The notes under the pieces were generated by a model. The model was not told the origin of the DNA. It made no database searches and saw only the letters and a list, made by a program, of their open reading frames with translations. The position numbers and the translations under genes are program-made. Below, one piece after another: positions 34,520-43,750 of a DNA stretch of 64,000 nt; within the stretch, counting starts at the first letter, position 1; each line of letters begins with the position of its first letter. The stretch is from contig JBGCEF010000033.1 in assembly GCA_045106175.1 (NCBI GenBank), positions 42,179-106,178 of the forward strand. The letters run 5' to 3'. Source of the stretch: TMED27 sp045106175 (GTDB lineage Bacteria; Pseudomonadota; Alphaproteobacteria; Micavibrionales; Micavibrionaceae).

Positions 34520-35884
34520 ATGGTCGCGGATGTTTCACAGTCTCAGGGTGATGAGCAAAATGATAAAGTTAGCCAAGATGAGCCAGGTGGGCTTTCTTCT
34601 CGCAGCGCTGCTTTAAAGATTATTTCGTCTGTTTTAGATAAAGGCCAAGCGTTTGATCATGTCTTAGAGGCCGATAGCGCGTTCCATGCCTTGGATATCA
34701 AAGATCGTGCGTTTGTTCGCATGATGGTTGCGACGTTATTGCGGCGTTTGGGGCAGATTGATGATTTGATTACGCAGATTGAAGATTGCCAAAGTACAAA
34801 AACGCCGGCTTTGCAAAATATTTTAAGGCTGGGTGTGGTGCAGATTATGTTTATGGCGGTTGCTGACCATGCTGCGGTTGATACGGCTGTTCGTCTTTGT
34901 GATGATCATGGATATTCACGGCAAAAAGGTTTTGTGAATGCAGTTTTGCGCAATATTGCACGCCAAGGCCCAGCGTTATTAGCCAAACAAGATGAGGTGC
35001 GTCTTAACACGCCGGAATGGTTGTTAAAGACGTGGATTGCAGATTATGGTTTGGGTGAGGCGGCGGAAATTGCGCGTGCTAATCTTCAGGAAGCATCGCT
35101 TGATATTACAATAAAGAATGAAGCGGATCGTAATCATTATGCTTCTGTGTTTAAGGCGACAGAATTATTGACGGGGACTTTGCGTAAAAGTACGGGTGGA
35201 CGCGTACAAGATTTAGATGGTTTTGATAAAGGTGATTGGTGGGTTCAAGATGCTTCAGCAGCTATTCCTGCGCAATTATTCGGTGAGCTAAAGGGTAAGG
35301 TTGTTGTTGATCTTTGTGCGGCGCCAGGTGGTAAAAGCGTGCAGTTGGCATCGCGTGGGGCGGATGTCGTTGCATTGGATCGTTCGGCAAAGCGTTTGAA
35401 GCGCGTGGAAGAGAATGCGGCACGGCTTGGATTATCTGAAAAGATTGAAATTCATGTTGCGGATGCGGCGGCGTGGCAACCACCAGGGTCGTTGCAGTAT
35501 ATTTTGCTCGATGCGCCATGCAGTGCGACGGGTACAGTGCGTAGGCATCCTGATGTTTTGCATTTGAAAAGTGAGCGTGATATTTCGAGGTTAGCGGACA
35601 CGCAGACACGGATTTTGAATAATGCGTTTGAAATTTTAGCTGTTGGTGGTGTTTTGGTGTTTTGTACTTGTTCCCTTCAAAAAGATGAAGGTGAGCGGCG
35701 TATTGAGGCATTTCTTGCACGTTATGAGAATGCGGCGCGTGTTCCTATTTCCGCGAAGGATGATTTGAATGGTTATGATGAAAGCTTGACTGATTTGGGA
35801 GATTTGCGGATATTGCCGCATCATCAAGCATCGATTGGCGGTATGGACGGATTTTTTATCTCTCGTCTTACAAAATTGTACTAA
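34520..35884 (+). CDS. rsmB: 16S rRNA m5C methyltransferase, RsmB family
   Basis: The 454-residue protein starts with a disordered segment, followed by a NusB-like RNA-binding domain (about residues 25-165, with DRAFVRMMVATLLRRLGQID) and a Rossmann methylase. Cofactor and catalytic motifs are DLCAAPGGKSVQLA, LLDAPCSATGTVRRHPD (first catalytic Cys) and VFCTCSLQKDEGE (second Cys). It should methylate C967 or an equivalent base of 16S rRNA. AGGA precedes the ATG. Confidence 0.9.
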   Translation: MVADVSQSQGDEQNDKVSQDEPGGLSSRSAALKIISSVLDKGQAFDHVLEADSAFHALDIKDRAFVRMMVATLLRRLGQIDDLITQIEDCQSTKTPALQNILRLGVVQIMFMAVADHAAVDTAVRLCDDHGYSRQKGFVNAVLRNIARQGPALLAKQDEVRLNTPEWLLKTWIADYGLGEAAEIARANLQEASLDITIKNEADRNHYASVFKATELLTGTLRKSTGGRVQDLDGFDKGDWWVQDASAAIPAQLFGELKGKVVVDLCAAPGGKSVQLASRGADVVALDRSAKRLKRVEENAARLGLSEKIEIHVADAAAWQPPGSLQYILLDAPCSATGTVRRHPDVLHLKSERDISRLADTQTRILNNAFEILAVGGVLVFCTCSLQKDEGERRIEAFLARYENAARVPISAKDDLNGYDESLTDLGDLRILPHHQASIGGMDGFFISRLTKLY

Positions 35885-35995
35885 TCCATTGAATAGAGTG
35901 ACTAATCTTACGGTTTTATGGTATTTTGTGGATAGATTTGTGCCGGCAAGTTTGATACGATTGTATTGTTAAAAAATAAGAAAAGCCTAATATTT

Positions 35996-36655
35996 ATGTC
36001 ACAGCAAGCAACCCGCATTGCACCATCAATTTTATCTGCTGATTTTTCGACGCTTGGCGAAGAAGTAAAAGCCATTGATGAGGCGGGGGCGGATTATATT
36101 CATATTGATGTGATGGATGGGCATTTTGTTCCTAATCTTACTTTTGGTGCGCCGATCGTGAAACATCTGCGTCGTTGGACTGATAAGCCGTTTGATGTGC
36201 ATTTGATGATTGCGCCCGTTGATCCGTTGATTGATGATTTTGTTGATGCGGGCGCGGATATTATTACTGCGCATGTTGAAGCCGGGCCGCATTTGCATCG
36301 TACGCTTCAGGCGATTAAAGCCAAGGGTGTGAAAGCCGGGGTTTCATTGAATCCGCATACGCCGATTGAAACAATTCAGCATGTGATGGATATGGTTGAT
36401 TTGATTTTGATTATGACGGTTAATCCTGGTTTTGGTGGGCAGAGCTTTATTCCTGTTTTAGATAAGATTGAAAAAGCGCGTGCGCTTATTGATCAAACGG
36501 GTCGTACGATTGATTTAGAGATTGATGGCGGGGTTAATCCCAAGACTGCCAAACAATGTATCGCCGCAGGTGCAGATGTTTTGGTGGCTGGGACTGCTGT
36601 TTTTAAAGACGGGCCGTCGGGGTATGAGGCCAATATTCGCGCATTAAGGGCTTAG
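35996..36655 (+). CDS. rpe: Ribulose-phosphate 3-epimerase
   Basis: The 219-residue TIM-barrel enzyme interconverts ribulose 5-phosphate and xylulose 5-phosphate. Start at 35996 (MSQQATRIAPSILSADF) is preferred to an upstream TTG. Metal ligands and acid/base residues are visible in IHIDVMDGHFVPNLTFG, VHLMI, TAHVEAG and EIDGGVNPKTA, with the phosphate loop GTAVFKDGP. It is found between rsmB and a heparinase-like gene, as in many alphaproteobacteria. Confidence 0.94.
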   Translation: MSQQATRIAPSILSADFSTLGEEVKAIDEAGADYIHIDVMDGHFVPNLTFGAPIVKHLRRWTDKPFDVHLMIAPVDPLIDDFVDAGADIITAHVEAGPHLHRTLQAIKAKGVKAGVSLNPHTPIETIQHVMDMVDLILIMTVNPGFGGQSFIPVLDKIEKARALIDQTGRTIDLEIDGGVNPKTAKQCIAAGADVLVAGTAVFKDGPSGYEANIRALRA

Positions 36656-36725
36656 TGCGTTTCTTTTGAGCATGAAGAGTCGGTTCGACTTTGCATGAAT
36701 TTAAACATTGTGGGGGTTTGAGGCC

Positions 36726-38366
36726 ATGGTATCCATGGATTTGAGCAATTTTGTTGATCAGCTTGCGCGCGTTCTGCCGATATTTGCAGAACGTCTTGAC
36801 GTGCCTGATCGACTTTGTATTCGCCCTGTTGATGCGTGGGATGGAGATGCGCGTGCGGGAGCGTTGCTTTTTGATGGTGTGTTTACAAAATCAGGTGAGC
36901 ATTTATCGCTTGAAAGTATGGGATGGGAACCGCAAGGCGTTGATGTTAGTTGGATATCGGAGATTCATAGCTTTACCTGGCTAAGAGATTTGCGTAGCTA
37001 TGCTAAAGAGGGCGGCGTTGCGCGCGGACAGGCTTCAGCGATTGCATGGATGATGATCCTAGCGTGGATTGAACGATATAATGATATAAAATCGTTGAAG
37101 AGCGTTTTTTATCGCCCTGATATTGCGGGTGAGCGTTTATCGATGTGGATTTCCATGTTTGAGTTTTTCTGTCCTGAGCGATTTGAAGGGGCAGGTGATG
37201 AAGAGTTTCATGATGCGTTTTTTGAGAGTGTTATTCGCCATGGTCGTCATTTGGCGCGTTTTGTTCCTGCGCGTTTAAGTGGACAGCTTTATGGGATTGA
37301 TGCTTTGAAAGCGTCAAAAGGGCTTTTATATGCTGGCTTGGCATTGGAAGGGTGTGAAGATTGGCGGGATCAGGCTTTGGAACGCCTCAAGTTAGAGGTT
37401 CATGCGCAAATTTTAAGCGATGGTTCGCATATTTCACGTTCACCGGAAGATTTATTGACTGCATTGCAGATTTTATTAGATGTACGCGGCGCACTGGCGA
37501 GTGCGGGTCAGCCTTTAGCAGACTTTATTCAGCATGCGATTGATCGTATTGGGCCAGCTTTGCGATTTTATCGTTATAATGATAGACGATTTGGTTTGTT
37601 TCATGGGGCGCAATCGGGGTATTCGCATTTTATTGATGATGTTTTGGCGCAAACGGGTGTGCGTGGCAAAGCATTAGAAAGTCTTCCTTGTGGTGGGTTT
37701 GAGCGCATTACTCAGGGGCGTACGCTTTTGTTGTTTGATTGTGGGAAAGTACCACAAGCGCCGTATCATCATTGTGTCCATAATGCGCCTTTATCGTTTG
37801 AGATGAATTATGCCAAAAACCGTGTTTTAGTGAATTGTGGTTCACATCCGAATGATCGTGACTGGCGCAATGCGTTGAGCGGTATTGCCGCACATAATTG
37901 TTTATCGATTGATGGTTGTGCGCCTGTTGGTTCCTATGGGGTTCGTGCAATTCGTGAAGACAGCCAACAAGCATCGTTGCTTGAGGCTACGCATGAAGGG
38001 TTTTTAAATGCTTTTGGCTTGACGCATACACGGCGGATTTATATTTCTGAAAAAGGCTATGATATTCGTGGTGAAGATATTTTAGAGAGTCCACTTGGAC
38101 AAAATTGTCATTCAGAGGTCAGTATTCGTTTTCATTTACACCCTTCAGTGACGGTTTCATTGATCAATAATGGATGTGAAGCCCTATTGAGGTTACCGGG
38201 GGGTGTGGGTTGGCGTTGTAGATTTGTTGGTGGTACGTTGTCGTTAGAAGATAGTGTTTATATGGGTGAATTGGCGCAACCGCGGAAGTCAAAACAATTA
38301 GTTATAAATGGCCAAGTTAATGATTTATATCATCAATTTAAATGGTGTCTTCGTAAGGAAGGATGA
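36726..38366 (+). CDS. Heparinase II/III-family protein
   Basis: The product is about 546 residues long, with the start at 36726 chosen because it is the first ATG in frame. It has an alpha/alpha-toroid N-terminal part (for example FTWLRDLRSYAKEGG and ISRSPEDLLTALQILL) and a beta-sandwich C-terminal part (NYAKNRVLVNCGSH, AAHNCLSIDGCAPVG). In alphaproteobacteria, this family is found next to rsmB and purH; its substrate is unknown and no signal peptide is present, which is unusual for a polysaccharide lyase. The neighbouring purH gene is missing here, purF being 3 kb away. Confidence 0.82.
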   Translation: MVSMDLSNFVDQLARVLPIFAERLDVPDRLCIRPVDAWDGDARAGALLFDGVFTKSGEHLSLESMGWEPQGVDVSWISEIHSFTWLRDLRSYAKEGGVARGQASAIAWMMILAWIERYNDIKSLKSVFYRPDIAGERLSMWISMFEFFCPERFEGAGDEEFHDAFFESVIRHGRHLARFVPARLSGQLYGIDALKASKGLLYAGLALEGCEDWRDQALERLKLEVHAQILSDGSHISRSPEDLLTALQILLDVRGALASAGQPLADFIQHAIDRIGPALRFYRYNDRRFGLFHGAQSGYSHFIDDVLAQTGVRGKALESLPCGGFERITQGRTLLLFDCGKVPQAPYHHCVHNAPLSFEMNYAKNRVLVNCGSHPNDRDWRNALSGIAAHNCLSIDGCAPVGSYGVRAIREDSQQASLLEATHEGFLNAFGLTHTRRIYISEKGYDIRGEDILESPLGQNCHSEVSIRFHLHPSVTVSLINNGCEALLRLPGGVGWRCRFVGGTLSLEDSVYMGELAQPRKSKQLVINGQVNDLYHQFKWCLRKEG

Positions 38367-38381
38367 TATTAAGCAACGCGT

Positions 38382-39287
38382 ATGGGTGAAAAACATGACA
38401 AAGAATTGTTATCGCGTATTGAAAGCCTTCTGACTGTCTATCGTAAATTTGTTAAAGATGGTGAAGGTACGCCACAGGAAGAGAGCCTTGTTTATGGGCT
38501 TCGTGGTTTGGTGAATGTTGCTAATATGATTTTGCGAAACAAGATCATGTTTGCGATGGAACCATGGCATGCGATAGGCGATAGGCCGAAGCTATCCCAA
38601 GCAGGTGAGATGTTATTACGGTTAAAGGATTATCGTGATGACCCGATGCCGCCTTATCCCTTTATTATGGCGTTTTACGGTCATGGGTTTGTTCCGCAGC
38701 TTGATACAATTCTTGTGCTTGCGGCTCTTAGGCGTGTTGAGATGGATGAGCGTTTTCGTCAGGTTTCTATCAATATTTCCTCGCGTTCGTTGCGTGATGA
38801 GGATTTTGTAAAGGTTATTTTGAAGCGCCTTGAGGATATGAAATTGCTTTACCATCCAGAGCAAAAAATTATCTTTGAAATTCATGAAAGCAGTGTTGAT
38901 TTATCGATGAGCCGCAAGGTTTTGGATTTGTTTCGTAATGCTGGTGTTGGTTTTGCCATTGATGATGTTGGGATGACTATGGAAGATGTGATGCGCTTGG
39001 CAGAATTTGAGGGGATAGCAGATTACATTAAGATTGACCGGCATTGTGTTTTAGGGGAGCCAGGAGATCCTAATAATTTGAGTAATGTCATGTCGTATAT
39101 TCGTACGATGCTGCCTGATACAGTTATTATTGCAGAGGGCGTTCAATCCGCTGAGCATGCGCAAGACATCTTGAAGGTTTATCCAGATATTGATTATGTT
39201 CAGGGGCTTTATTTGCCAGAGAGTCGTCGTGAGTTTCAAACGGAATTTTACAATGCTGGGATCACGTTTAGGAAAACTGGCGTTTAA
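38382..39287 (+). CDS. EAL-domain protein (probable c-di-GMP phosphodiesterase)
   Basis: The 301-residue protein has a short N-terminal part and an EAL-type domain. The name motif is varied to GEMLLR, but the residues needed for metal and substrate appear: the ExLxR pair (E, R), Asn in SINISSRSL, EIHESS, the Asp pair in AIDDVG, Lys in YIKIDRH, Glu in IIAEGVQ and Gln in YVQGLYLP. Activity on cyclic di-GMP is therefore plausible. There is no GGDEF, signal or membrane part. AAGGAAGGA lies 18 bases upstream, rather far. Confidence 0.75.
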   Translation: MGEKHDKELLSRIESLLTVYRKFVKDGEGTPQEESLVYGLRGLVNVANMILRNKIMFAMEPWHAIGDRPKLSQAGEMLLRLKDYRDDPMPPYPFIMAFYGHGFVPQLDTILVLAALRRVEMDERFRQVSINISSRSLRDEDFVKVILKRLEDMKLLYHPEQKIIFEIHESSVDLSMSRKVLDLFRNAGVGFAIDDVGMTMEDVMRLAEFEGIADYIKIDRHCVLGEPGDPNNLSNVMSYIRTMLPDTVIIAEGVQSAEHAQDILKVYPDIDYVQGLYLPESRREFQTEFYNAGITFRKTGV

Positions 39288-39344
39288 TTTTGTTCTTTCT
39301 TTGTTCTTTTTCCTGTGACATAGTGAGCGTGAGGTTTAAGAATC

Positions 39345-40784
39345 ATGGCAAAAGCTAAAAAATCATATGTTTGTAATTCTTGTGGTGCGGTACATAGCCG
39401 ATGGGCGGGCCAGTGTGATGCTTGTCATGAATGGAATTGCATTTCCGAGCAGGTGATTGAGGCGTCGGTCCCGAAAGGGATGAATGGTGCGAAAAAGGGT
39501 AGAAAGCTAGATTTCTCGTCTTTGAATGATAAGACTCAGACGGAATATAAACGTTTTAAAAGTGGGATTGAAGAATTTGACCGCGTGTTAGGCGGCGGAT
39601 TAGTTCCTGGGTCTGCGACATTGATTGGCGGTGATCCGGGGATTGGGAAATCGACGATTCTTTTGCAGGCTGTATGTGCCTTAGCGAAATCGGGTGTACG
39701 GTGCCTGTATGTGTCGGGTGAAGAAGCTGTGGATCAGGTTCGCATGCGTGCGCGTCGTCTGGAGCTTTCTGAAAGTCCTGTTGAATTGGCGAGTGCGACG
39801 AATGTGCGTGATATTTTATCAAGCGTTGAGGGTGGAGGTGAGCAAGGTATTGATGTGCTTGTTATCGATTCTATTCAAACGATGTTTATTGATAATATTG
39901 ATAGTGCGCCAGGTACGGTAACGCAGGTGCGTACATGTGCGCAGGAGATTACACGCCATGCCAAAGCAAAGAGTATGGCTGTGATATTTGTTGGGCATGT
40001 TACCAAAGACGGGCAGATTGCGGGTCCGCGTGTTTTGGAGCATTTGGTTGATTCTGTTTTATATTTTGAAGGAGACCGGTCTCATCATTTTCGTATTTTG
40101 CGGGGTGTGAAAAATCGTTTTGGTCCGACCGATGAAATTGGCGTTTTTGAGATGGCTGGCCATGGCTTGGTTGAGGTTGAAAATCCGTCTGCTTTGTTTT
40201 TATCACAACGTTCAGCCGATGTTGCGGGTAGTGCTGTTCTTGCGGCTTTAGAAGGTACGCGTCCGATGTTAGTGGAGGTGCAAGCGCTTGTTGCGCCTAG
40301 TGCTATGGCGAGCCCGCGGCGTTCTGTCATTGGTTGGGATCCTAATCGATTGGCGATGATTGTTGCAGTTTTGGAAACGCGCTGCGGGGTTCAGCTTTCT
40401 GGGTGTGATATCTTTTTGAATATTGCAGGGGGTATTAAGATTAATGAACCTGCTGCGGATTTGGCGGTTGCTGCGGCATTGATGAGTGCGTTGTCGGGGA
40501 ATGCTTTGCCGCCGGAGAGTATCTTTTTCGGTGAGGTTGGTTTATCTGGCGAGATTCGACAGGTTGCGCAGGCCGATTTGCGAATTAAAGAGGCCAGCAA
40601 GTTGGGCTTTAAAGAAGGGATTATTCCAAAAGCTAAAAAGCCGATTGGGCGCGCTGCGGAACAATCGGTTGCGGCAGGGTTTCAATTACATTCGTTGGAC
40701 CATGTGCAGGGTTTAAGTGATCTTTACATGACAAAGCAGGTTAATAGCGATTATGCGGCTGGTGGACAGGTGCGCGCGGTCTAG
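39345..40784 (+). CDS. radA: DNA repair protein RadA
   Basis: The 479-residue protein has an N-terminal zinc finger (CNSCGAVHSRWAGQCDACHEW), a RecA-like ATPase with Walker A GGDPGIGKSTI near residue 95, the RadA motif KNRFGPTDEIGVFEM and a C-terminal Lon-like domain (FLNIAGGIKINEPAADLAVA). It helps branch migration in recombination. The start has GAGG upstream. It lies directly before cvpA-purF. Confidence 0.95.
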   Translation: MAKAKKSYVCNSCGAVHSRWAGQCDACHEWNCISEQVIEASVPKGMNGAKKGRKLDFSSLNDKTQTEYKRFKSGIEEFDRVLGGGLVPGSATLIGGDPGIGKSTILLQAVCALAKSGVRCLYVSGEEAVDQVRMRARRLELSESPVELASATNVRDILSSVEGGGEQGIDVLVIDSIQTMFIDNIDSAPGTVTQVRTCAQEITRHAKAKSMAVIFVGHVTKDGQIAGPRVLEHLVDSVLYFEGDRSHHFRILRGVKNRFGPTDEIGVFEMAGHGLVEVENPSALFLSQRSADVAGSAVLAALEGTRPMLVEVQALVAPSAMASPRRSVIGWDPNRLAMIVAVLETRCGVQLSGCDIFLNIAGGIKINEPAADLAVAAALMSALSGNALPPESIFFGEVGLSGEIRQVAQADLRIKEASKLGFKEGIIPKAKKPIGRAAEQSVAAGFQLHSLDHVQGLSDLYMTKQVNSDYAAGGQVRAV

Positions 40785-40829
40785 GTGTTTTGACTTGCTT
40801 TTTTGCTCAATACTCACCTATAAATCATT

Positions 40830-41549
40830 ATGATTATTGATATTCTCGTTCTTATTGTATTGCTGATTTCAGCTGGTATCGCGTTCATGCGCGGTTTTAT
40901 TCGTGAAGTTCTTACGATTGCGGGTGTTGTTGGCGGTTTAGCTGCATCTTATTATGGAGGCCCGCATTTAAAACCTCACATGTATGGATGGTTTGGGATT
41001 GAAGAAGGCGTTGAGCCAGAACGTTTATTTGATATTTTGCCCTATGATATTTTGGCGGATGTTCTTTCTTATGCTGCCATTTTTATTGTTGTAGTTGCAA
41101 TTTTATCCTTTGTTAGCCATTCATTAGCAGAGTTTGCTCGCAAAGTTGGACTAGGAGCTGTGGATCGCAGTTTAGGCTTTTTGTTTGGCCTTTTTAGAGC
41201 GGTTGTTTTACTCGGCTTAATTTATCTTCTTCCCTATACGTTTATTGATAAAGAAAGCCGCGATGGATTTATGGAAGAGAGTAAGTCGCAGATCTATCTT
41301 GAATATGTTGCGAAGGTGATGTCGGGCTTTTTACCAGAGAATGTTGAAGAGCAGGCAAATGAGGTTCTAAAACAAGGCGAAGGTGCGTTGGATGCGCGTA
41401 AGACATTAGAGGAGATTGATCTTTTAAAGCGTGATGAGGAACCTGCGCCAAATGAGAGTAATAGCGATAATGGTGATGGTTATAATGATCAGTTTCGCGA
41501 TAAAATGAATCAACTTATTGATCAAAACTCAGGATTATCTGATCCGTAA
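40830..41549 (+). CDS. cvpA: CvpA-family membrane protein
   Basis: The 239-residue protein has four membrane helices with the family's opening IDILVLIVLLISAGIAFMRG and VREVLTIAG-like IREVLTIAGVVGG, plus AVDRSLGFLFGLFRAVV. The C-terminal part (about residues 165-239) is acidic and hydrophilic. The gene is next to purF as in E. coli (cvpA-purF). The family is linked to envelope integrity and colicin V production or export, without a defined reaction. Confidence 0.85.
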   Translation: MIIDILVLIVLLISAGIAFMRGFIREVLTIAGVVGGLAASYYGGPHLKPHMYGWFGIEEGVEPERLFDILPYDILADVLSYAAIFIVVVAILSFVSHSLAEFARKVGLGAVDRSLGFLFGLFRAVVLLGLIYLLPYTFIDKESRDGFMEESKSQIYLEYVAKVMSGFLPENVEEQANEVLKQGEGALDARKTLEEIDLLKRDEEPAPNESNSDNGDGYNDQFRDKMNQLIDQNSGLSDP

Positions 41550-41588
41550 GGTTGGATCAGTGAATGTGTAAGGTAAAGGCAGTTATAT

Positions 41589-43103
41589 ATGTGCGGTATT
41601 GTTGGCATTATGGGGAAAACCCCCGTTAATCAAGCGCTCTATGACGCTTTGATTGTTTTGCAACATCGTGGGCAGGATGCCGCGGGAATTGCGACCGAAG
41701 ATGAGGGTAAGTTTTTCCTGCGTAAGTCTAATGGTTTGGTGAGTGATGTGTTTCGTACGCAGCATATGTTGAGCCTTCGCGGTAATATCGGAATTGGTCA
41801 TGTGCGTTATCCAACCGCGGGATCATCCAGTACCGCAGAAGCCCAACCCATGTACGTGAATTCGCCCTATGGTATTGTTTTGGCGCATAATGGAAATTTG
41901 ACCAACCAAGAAGAATTAACGCGTCAGTTATTTGAAGATGACCATCGTCATTTGAATACATCTTCTGATTCTGAGGTGTTGTTAAACATCATGGCGCATG
42001 AGTTGCAGCTTAAAGATAAATTGAAAATTTCTAAAAGCGATATTTTTGCGGCGGTTGAGACTTTGCATTCTCGTTGTCGTGGTGCATATGCGGTTTTGGC
42101 AATGATTTCGGGGCATGGTATGGTCGCGTTTCGTGACCCGCATGGAATTCGTCCGCTTGTTTATGGGCAGCGTGAGAATGAAGGCGGTGATGTCGAATAT
42201 ATGGTGGCTTCAGAGAGTGTGGCGTTAGATGCGCTTGGGTTTGAATTTGTTCGTGATCTTGAACCTGGAGAAGTGATTTATATTGATGCAGAGCGTCAAT
42301 TCCACAGTCATATAGCCGCGATACAAAAAGACCATACGCCATGCATTTTTGAATATGTTTATTTTGCGCGTCCAGATTCTATGATTGAGGGCAGTTCGGT
42401 TTATCGATCACGTGTACGTATGGGGCAATATCTAGCAGAGAAGATTGTGCGGAATCGTTCCGACCATGATATTGATGTTGTTATTCCTATTCCGGAAAGT
42501 AGTCGTACCAGTGCGATGGAGCTTGCGCAGCATTTGGGTGTAAAGTTTCGAGAAGGGTTTGTGAAAAACAGGTATATCGGGCGTACATTCATTATGCCAG
42601 GGCAAGAGCAGCGTAAGAAAAGTGTACGTCAAAAATTAAATCCGATTGGATTAGAGTTTCAAGGTAAGAATGTTTTGCTTGTTGATGATTCGATTGTGCG
42701 TGGGACGACATCCAAACAGATTATAGATATGGCCCGGGAAGCTGGGGCAAAAAAAGTTTATTTTGCATCCGCATCGCCGGCTATTCGTTATCCGAATGTT
42801 TATGGCATTGATATGCCGGTGAAGTCGGAATTAGCTGCGCATGGACGCACCGATGAAGAAGTGTGTCAGGATATTGGTGCGGATTGGCTTATATACCAAG
42901 ATTTGGACGCGTTGATAGAAGCGGTTATTCCTACGGATCGTCCGAATGTTGGGCGTCGTTTTGATTGTTCTGTGTTTGATGGTCAATATATTACGGATGA
43001 TGTTGATGACGCGTATTTTGCTAATCTGCAAGCTATTCGCAGTGATAAAGCCAAAAAGAATGCTACCAATGGTGCCGATCTTGTTGATGTTGGTAGTCTT
43101 TAA
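41589..43103 (+). CDS. purF: Amidophosphoribosyltransferase
   Basis: The 504-residue enzyme makes 5-phosphoribosylamine from PRPP and glutamine, the first committed step of purine synthesis. Cys2 after Met removal (MCGIVGIMG) is the glutaminase nucleophile, with GHVRYPTAGSS and AHNGNLTN in the Ntn domain; the PRPP loop VLLVDDSIVRGTTSKQI is near residue 365. No iron-sulfur cysteines or propeptide are evident. Confidence 0.96.
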   Translation: MCGIVGIMGKTPVNQALYDALIVLQHRGQDAAGIATEDEGKFFLRKSNGLVSDVFRTQHMLSLRGNIGIGHVRYPTAGSSSTAEAQPMYVNSPYGIVLAHNGNLTNQEELTRQLFEDDHRHLNTSSDSEVLLNIMAHELQLKDKLKISKSDIFAAVETLHSRCRGAYAVLAMISGHGMVAFRDPHGIRPLVYGQRENEGGDVEYMVASESVALDALGFEFVRDLEPGEVIYIDAERQFHSHIAAIQKDHTPCIFEYVYFARPDSMIEGSSVYRSRVRMGQYLAEKIVRNRSDHDIDVVIPIPESSRTSAMELAQHLGVKFREGFVKNRYIGRTFIMPGQEQRKKSVRQKLNPIGLEFQGKNVLLVDDSIVRGTTSKQIIDMAREAGAKKVYFASASPAIRYPNVYGIDMPVKSELAAHGRTDEEVCQDIGADWLIYQDLDALIEAVIPTDRPNVGRRFDCSVFDGQYITDDVDDAYFANLQAIRSDKAKKNATNGADLVDVGSL

Positions 43104-43192
43104 TTTCTCTATATAAACTTGCCTTAAATTTGCCACATTTTAATCTATAGGTCATAATAATAGATGGTGATGATTAATGGGGAGTATGTATT

Positions 43193-43747
43193 TTGATTCA
43201 AAGGTTCAAGAAACATTTATTAGGTGTTTTTGAAATTTCTATTTTTATGCCAGCTGGCGTGCAGAGGTTTGAGAATGATTTTCAAATTATGCTGCGTTCA
43301 TTCCTGTGGCCGTTGCTTATGCTGCCGATTATAACGCTTGCGTCTTCTTTGACAGGTGGCGATTCGTTGGATGGTTCGACATTACTTTTAAATTTTATGC
43401 GCCTTGTTTTTACGTTTGCGATTTCATTAACATTGATTTATGTAATTGCGAAAAAAACGGATCGGCTGAAGTATTTTTATCAATATGTAACGGTGTCGAA
43501 TTGGTTTGAAATTGCGATGTTTGTTCTTTTGCTACCGATTTTGGCTGTTTTGTTTACGGGTGGCTTATATGAGATTGTTCAAAATTATACGATCTTTTTA
43601 ACCTGTCTTGGTGTTGTTTACACAGGCTTTATTTTGACGCATGCATTTCGTGTCCCTTGGGAATTTGCATCGTTAATGGCGATTTCTCTCTTGTTTATTC
43701 AAGAAACAGGATTTGATTTTATTGTTTATGTGGCAGAGAAATTTTAA
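43193..43747 (+). CDS. Unrecognised integral membrane protein
   Basis: The 184-residue product starts with TTG, supported by GGGGAG 7 bases upstream. It has about four or five membrane helices (for example LWPLLMLPIITLAS, LVFTFAISLTLIYVI and FEIAMFVLLLPILAVLF) and a loop rich in charged residues. The topology is reminiscent of Yip1-type small proteins but I see no decisive motif. It ends three bases from the convergent der stop. Confidence 0.65.
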   Translation: MIQRFKKHLLGVFEISIFMPAGVQRFENDFQIMLRSFLWPLLMLPIITLASSLTGGDSLDGSTLLLNFMRLVFTFAISLTLIYVIAKKTDRLKYFYQYVTVSNWFEIAMFVLLLPILAVLFTGGLYEIVQNYTIFLTCLGVVYTGFILTHAFRVPWEFASLMAISLLFIQETGFDFIVYVAEKF

Positions 43748-43750
43748 GCA

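Noticed and set aside
36726..38366. Secreted polysaccharide lyase acting on host glycans
   Set aside because: The heparinase II/III fold is plausible but no signal peptide is present, so a claim on extracellular substrates is not supported.
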